From positions 1-35,029 of the forward strand of contig JAHFPK010000003.1 of assembly GCA_023266715.1 (NCBI GenBank): a stretch of DNA of 35,029 nucleotides, written 5' to 3'. The DNA comes from Hyphomicrobiales bacterium. Its GTDB lineage: Bacteria; Pseudomonadota; Alphaproteobacteria; Rhizobiales; Aestuariivirgaceae. The translations under genes were made by a program, and so were the position numbers. A model generated the notes under the pieces. That model saw only the letters and a program-made list of their open reading frames with translations. It was not told where the DNA came from and made no database searches. Shown here piece by piece: positions 33,171 through 35,029 of this stretch; positions within the stretch are counted from its first letter, which is position 1, and the number at the start of each line of letters is the position of its first letter.

Positions 33171-33736
33171 AGATAGTCCTGCCAGCTCTCATGCAAATAA
33201 TTGGGCGGGAAATGCCGCCCATTGCTGTGAAGCTGGTTGACGGTGGGGCAGTGCGGTTTGTGGGCAGGATACATTTTGACTTCATGGGGCAGATATCCGC
33301 CCTTGGCCAAATTGCACGGAGAGCAGGCCGCCACCACATTGTCCCAAGTCGTATGGCCGCCCTTTGACCTGGGGGTAACGTGATCAAAGGTGAGATCGTC
33401 ATGGGCCCCGCAATATTGGCAGGTAAAGCGATCCCGTAGAAAAACATTGAACCGGGTGAAGGCCGGCGTCCGCGACGGCTTCACATATGTCTTGAGAGAG
33501 ACAACACTGGGCAGCTTGAATTCAAATGAAGGGCTGCGCACGATCCGGTCATATTCGGAAACAATATTGACGCGCTCAAGAAACACCGCCTTGATCGCAT
33601 CCTGCCAGCTCCACAGGGACAAGGGATAGTAACTCAACGGCCGGTAATCGGCGTTGAGGACCAACGCAGGGCAGGCTTCCAGTGCGACGGCTTCGTGATA
33701 CACCCTTAACCTCTTGAGGTTTGTCTTTAAAGGCAT
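33143..33736 (-). CDS. HNH endonuclease
   Basis: A 197-residue HNH nuclease of the alphaproteobacterial housekeeping type. It begins with a block of unknown function (ALVLNADYRPLSYYPLSLWSWQDA, about residues 25-48). The nuclease core has zinc cysteines C106-x-x-C109 (TCQYCG) and C138-x-x-C141 (ACSPC), with catalytic D118-H119 and N133 between (FDHVTPRSKGGHTTWDN). Such proteins, similar to the McrA type, are usually chromosomal single genes, not restriction-modification. Substrate and role are unknown. The stop overlaps dsbB by 28 bp; the AlkA-like gene lies 33 bp upstream on the same strand. Confidence 0.91.
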   Translation of the reverse strand: MPLKTNLKRLRVYHEAVALEACPALVLNADYRPLSYYPLSLWSWQDAIKAVFLERVNIVSEYDRIVRSPSFEFKLPSVVSLKTYVKPSRTPAFTRFNVFLRDRFTCQYCGAHDDLTFDHVTPRSKGGHTTWDNVVAACSPCNLAKGGYLPHEVKMYPAHKPHCPTVNQLHSNGRHFPPNYLHESWQDYLYWDTELDP

Positions 33737-33769
33737 ACTATATATCGTGCAACAATCCTGTGAAGGGCC

Positions 33770-34438
33770 TCAATTTATTCGCTGGGAAAGGCCCCTTAAG
33801 CCCCGGTAATGGCTCCACAACAATCGTGCAGCGACCGAACGCCACGGCTTCCAGTTTTGAGCCCTTTCAAGAAACGCCTTGGGCGTGGGCCTGCCTTCCA
33901 ATGCAAACAGATCTTGTGCCGCCACCTGTAAGGCTAAATCTTCGGCGGGACAGGCATCCGCCCGCCCAAGCGCGCTCAGCAGGTAAATATCTGCCGTCCA
34001 CGGACCAATTCCAGGCAGTGCCACCAATTTATCAAGTACGCCCTGATCCGACACCTGATGCAGTGATTCGAAATCCAGGGCTCCGCTTTGGATTGCTTCC
34101 GCAATGGCATGAAAGCTCCTGGCCTTGGCACGGGTCAGCCCGAGATTTCGTAAGGCATCAAGATCAAGTTTCAGAATCTCCGTTGGCTCGAAGGGATGGA
34201 GGCTGGTTTCAATGCGTTGCCAGATTGCATCCGCAGCCTTGAGCGAAATTAACTGTTCGGTAATAATTTTCAAAAGGCTTGCCAGGCCGTTTTCAACCCG
34301 CCGCGGGGAAGGCAGGCCGTGGACCGTTATGACCCCAGCAAAATCCGGCTCGCGTTCCACCAGAAAATCAGCACCCCGGGCAATATCCTTGTCAGTCTCA
34401 ATGACAAGAGATCTGTAGACATCAGAAGTCAGAGGCAA
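33770..34438 (-). CDS. alkA: DNA-3-methyladenine glycosylase II-like (AlkA, HhH-GPD)
   Basis: A 222-residue DNA base-excision glycosylase of the HhH-GPD superfamily that removes alkylated bases. The helix-hairpin-helix is LPGIGPWTADIYLLSAL, and the catalytic Asp lies in ACPAEDLALQVAA. Before it come the family segments SLLKIITEQLISLKAADAIW and GLTRAKARSFHAIAEAI. The start is uncertain. TTG 34438 has GGGAG 10 bp upstream; GTG 34459 and ATG 34492 would overlap the SDHAF4-like gene more. It overlaps that gene's 3' end by 17 bp. A LexA box was not seen before it. Confidence 0.86.
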   Translation of the reverse strand: MPLTSDVYRSLVIETDKDIARGADFLVEREPDFAGVITVHGLPSPRRVENGLASLLKIITEQLISLKAADAIWQRIETSLHPFEPTEILKLDLDALRNLGLTRAKARSFHAIAEAIQSGALDFESLHQVSDQGVLDKLVALPGIGPWTADIYLLSALGRADACPAEDLALQVAAQDLFALEGRPTPKAFLERAQNWKPWRSVAARLLWSHYRGLRGLSQRIN

Positions 34439-34592
34439 TCCCTTTGTACTCCCAATCACCAAAACGCGTAGGCTCTGGCCCCTTGGGCCCATTTATTTCC
34501 TTTGGTTGTTCCACTTTCAAGGCAGCGGCACGACGCTGTTCTGCTTCTGCCAGGGCCCGAGCGGCCGCGGAACCTAAATCACGTCTTTCCAT
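34422..34592 (-). CDS. SDHAF4/DUF1674-like succinate dehydrogenase assembly factor
   Basis: A 56-residue protein of the DUF1674 family (PF07896), homologous to eukaryotic SDHAF4, which helps flavinylated SdhA join the complex. The C-terminal family motif GPKGPEPTRFGDWEYKGIAS is very clear; the N-terminal half is Ala/Arg/Glu-rich helix. ATG 34592 was chosen because AGGAG lies 10 bp upstream. ATG 34619 is possible, while 34661 would run into htpX. It is divergent from htpX, an order common in alphaproteobacteria. The sdh genes are not in the window. Confidence 0.87.
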   Translation of the reverse strand: MERRDLGSAAARALAEAEQRRAAALKVEQPKEINGPKGPEPTRFGDWEYKGIASDF

Positions 34593-34651
34593 CTTGTCGA
34601 AACTCCTGCTCAACACCATTTTAAGCCCGGACAAAGGAAAAGTCTCGACCC

Positions 34652-35029
34652 ATGAATACATTTCGTACCGGACTCCTGCTGGCAGGACTTACCGGCCTTT
34701 TTCTTGCCATTGGCTACCTCATGGGTGGTCAGAGCGGCATGATTGTAGCCTTCCTGTTCGCGGCAGGCACCAATCTATTTGCCTATTGGAACGCCGATAA
34801 AATGGTTCTGCGCATGCAGGGCGCCCGACAAATTGACCGGTCTTACGCACCTGAATTCTATGACATCATTGCCAACCTGTCGGCGCGCGCCAATCTGCCC
34901 ATGCCCAAAGTCTATATCATGGACAATCCGCAACCCAACGCCTTTGCCACGGGCCGCAATCCCGAGAATGCGGCAGTTGCCGCCACAACGGGGCTCTTGC
35001 AACTTCTGTCGCCCGCTGAAATTGCCGGC
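34652..35029 (+). CDS. htpX: Membrane zinc metalloprotease HtpX (partial, runs off right edge)
   Basis: The first 126 residues of HtpX, an M48 inner-membrane protease of membrane-protein quality control. Two N-terminal helices (LLLAGLTGLFLAIGYLMGG and MIVAFLFAAGTNLFAYW) are followed by DKMVLRMQGAR, MPKVYIMDNPQPNAFATGRNPENAAVAATTGLL and SPAEIAG, all standard HtpX blocks. The HExxH zinc motif should follow just beyond the window. AAAGGA lies about 12 bp upstream of the start. Confidence 0.94.
   Translation, partial: MNTFRTGLLLAGLTGLFLAIGYLMGGQSGMIVAFLFAAGTNLFAYWNADKMVLRMQGARQIDRSYAPEFYDIIANLSARANLPMPKVYIMDNPQPNAFATGRNPENAAVAATTGLLQLLSPAEIAG

Noticed and set aside
33143..33736. HNH endonuclease as part of a restriction, phage or defence system
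   Set aside because: No methyltransferase, integrase or phage genes are nearby, and the protein looks like the widespread chromosomal HNH family.
33764..33796. GGGCCT/AGGCCC inverted repeat near the AlkA-like gene end as a terminator
   Set aside because: The loop is long (about 17 nt) and no T-run follows on either strand, so it does not look like an intrinsic terminator.

Overview
The window looks like chromosomal core DNA from an alphaproteobacterium, most likely in or near the Hyphomicrobiales (Rhizobiales). This rests on a TIGR02302/DUF4175-type gene after lysA, a DUF2125 gene beside tyrA-hisC-chorismate mutase, divergent zinc-ribbon and ftsEX genes, the htpX/SDHAF4-like pair, a TTAA-N7-TTAA (CtrA-type) box and a GTTC-N7-GTTC (alphaproteobacterial LexA-type) box. 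No transposase, integrase, phage gene, CRISPR array or rRNA was seen. Base composition is moderately GC-rich and looks even across the window. Genes are packed tightly: the largest gap is 756-922 (167 bp), many same-strand neighbours share an ATGA-type stop/start, and six convergent pairs overlap at their 3' ends. No stretch over 300 bp lacks a gene.

Layout. 1-2726: a truncated MFS transporter (-), 3-hydroxybutyryl-CoA dehydrogenase (+), then a YjbR-like protein and a membrane-anchored TlpA-type thioredoxin (-). 2764-8127 (+): argH, the 35-residue lipoprotein gene lptM, lysA and a TIGR02302 membrane protein with a CRP-like palindrome before it. 8121-9382 (-): hpt and a zinc-ribbon membrane protein. 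9525-14103 (+): ftsE-ftsX-plsC-nrdJ, i.e. cell division, phospholipid synthesis and the B12-dependent ribonucleotide reductase. 14147-14515 (+): a small unknown gene whose promoter carries a LexA-type box. 14498-15034 (-): chaC. 15078-16031 (+): a DUF2125 protein. 16028-18842 (-): chorismate mutase, hisC and tyrA, a Phe/Tyr operon. 18942-20517: a methyltransferase and gloB, divergent. 20528-22215: haloacid dehalogenase (+) and a DMT exporter (-). 22290-24806 (-): a dimethylglycine/sarcosine-dehydrogenase-like FAD-GcvT enzyme. 24912-27754: MOSC-mobA-mobB (-) divergent from tusA-like and dimethylargininase-like genes (+), a molybdenum-cofactor/sulfur-transfer neighbourhood. 27744-31384 (-): DD-carboxypeptidase, a frameshifted DMT transporter, a CobW GTPase and an ArsC/Spx protein. 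31496-31579 (-): tRNA-Leu(CAA). 31649-33170 (+): arfB, a YqaA-like membrane protein and dsbB. 33143-34592 (-): HNH endonuclease, AlkA-like glycosylase and an SDHAF4-like factor, divergent from a truncated htpX that runs off the right edge.

Most genes are ordinary housekeeping genes. The unusual material is regulatory or small-scale: (i) the apparently LexA-controlled, leaderless small ORF after nrdJ; (ii) a hairpin that would occlude the nrdJ ribosome-binding site while carrying the plsC stop codon in its other arm; (iii) the CtrA-type box before ftsEX; (iv) a one-base shift in a T7 run in a DMT transporter; and (v) the compact Moco/sulfur gene neighbourhood. I did not find a clear new multi-gene defence or mobile system.
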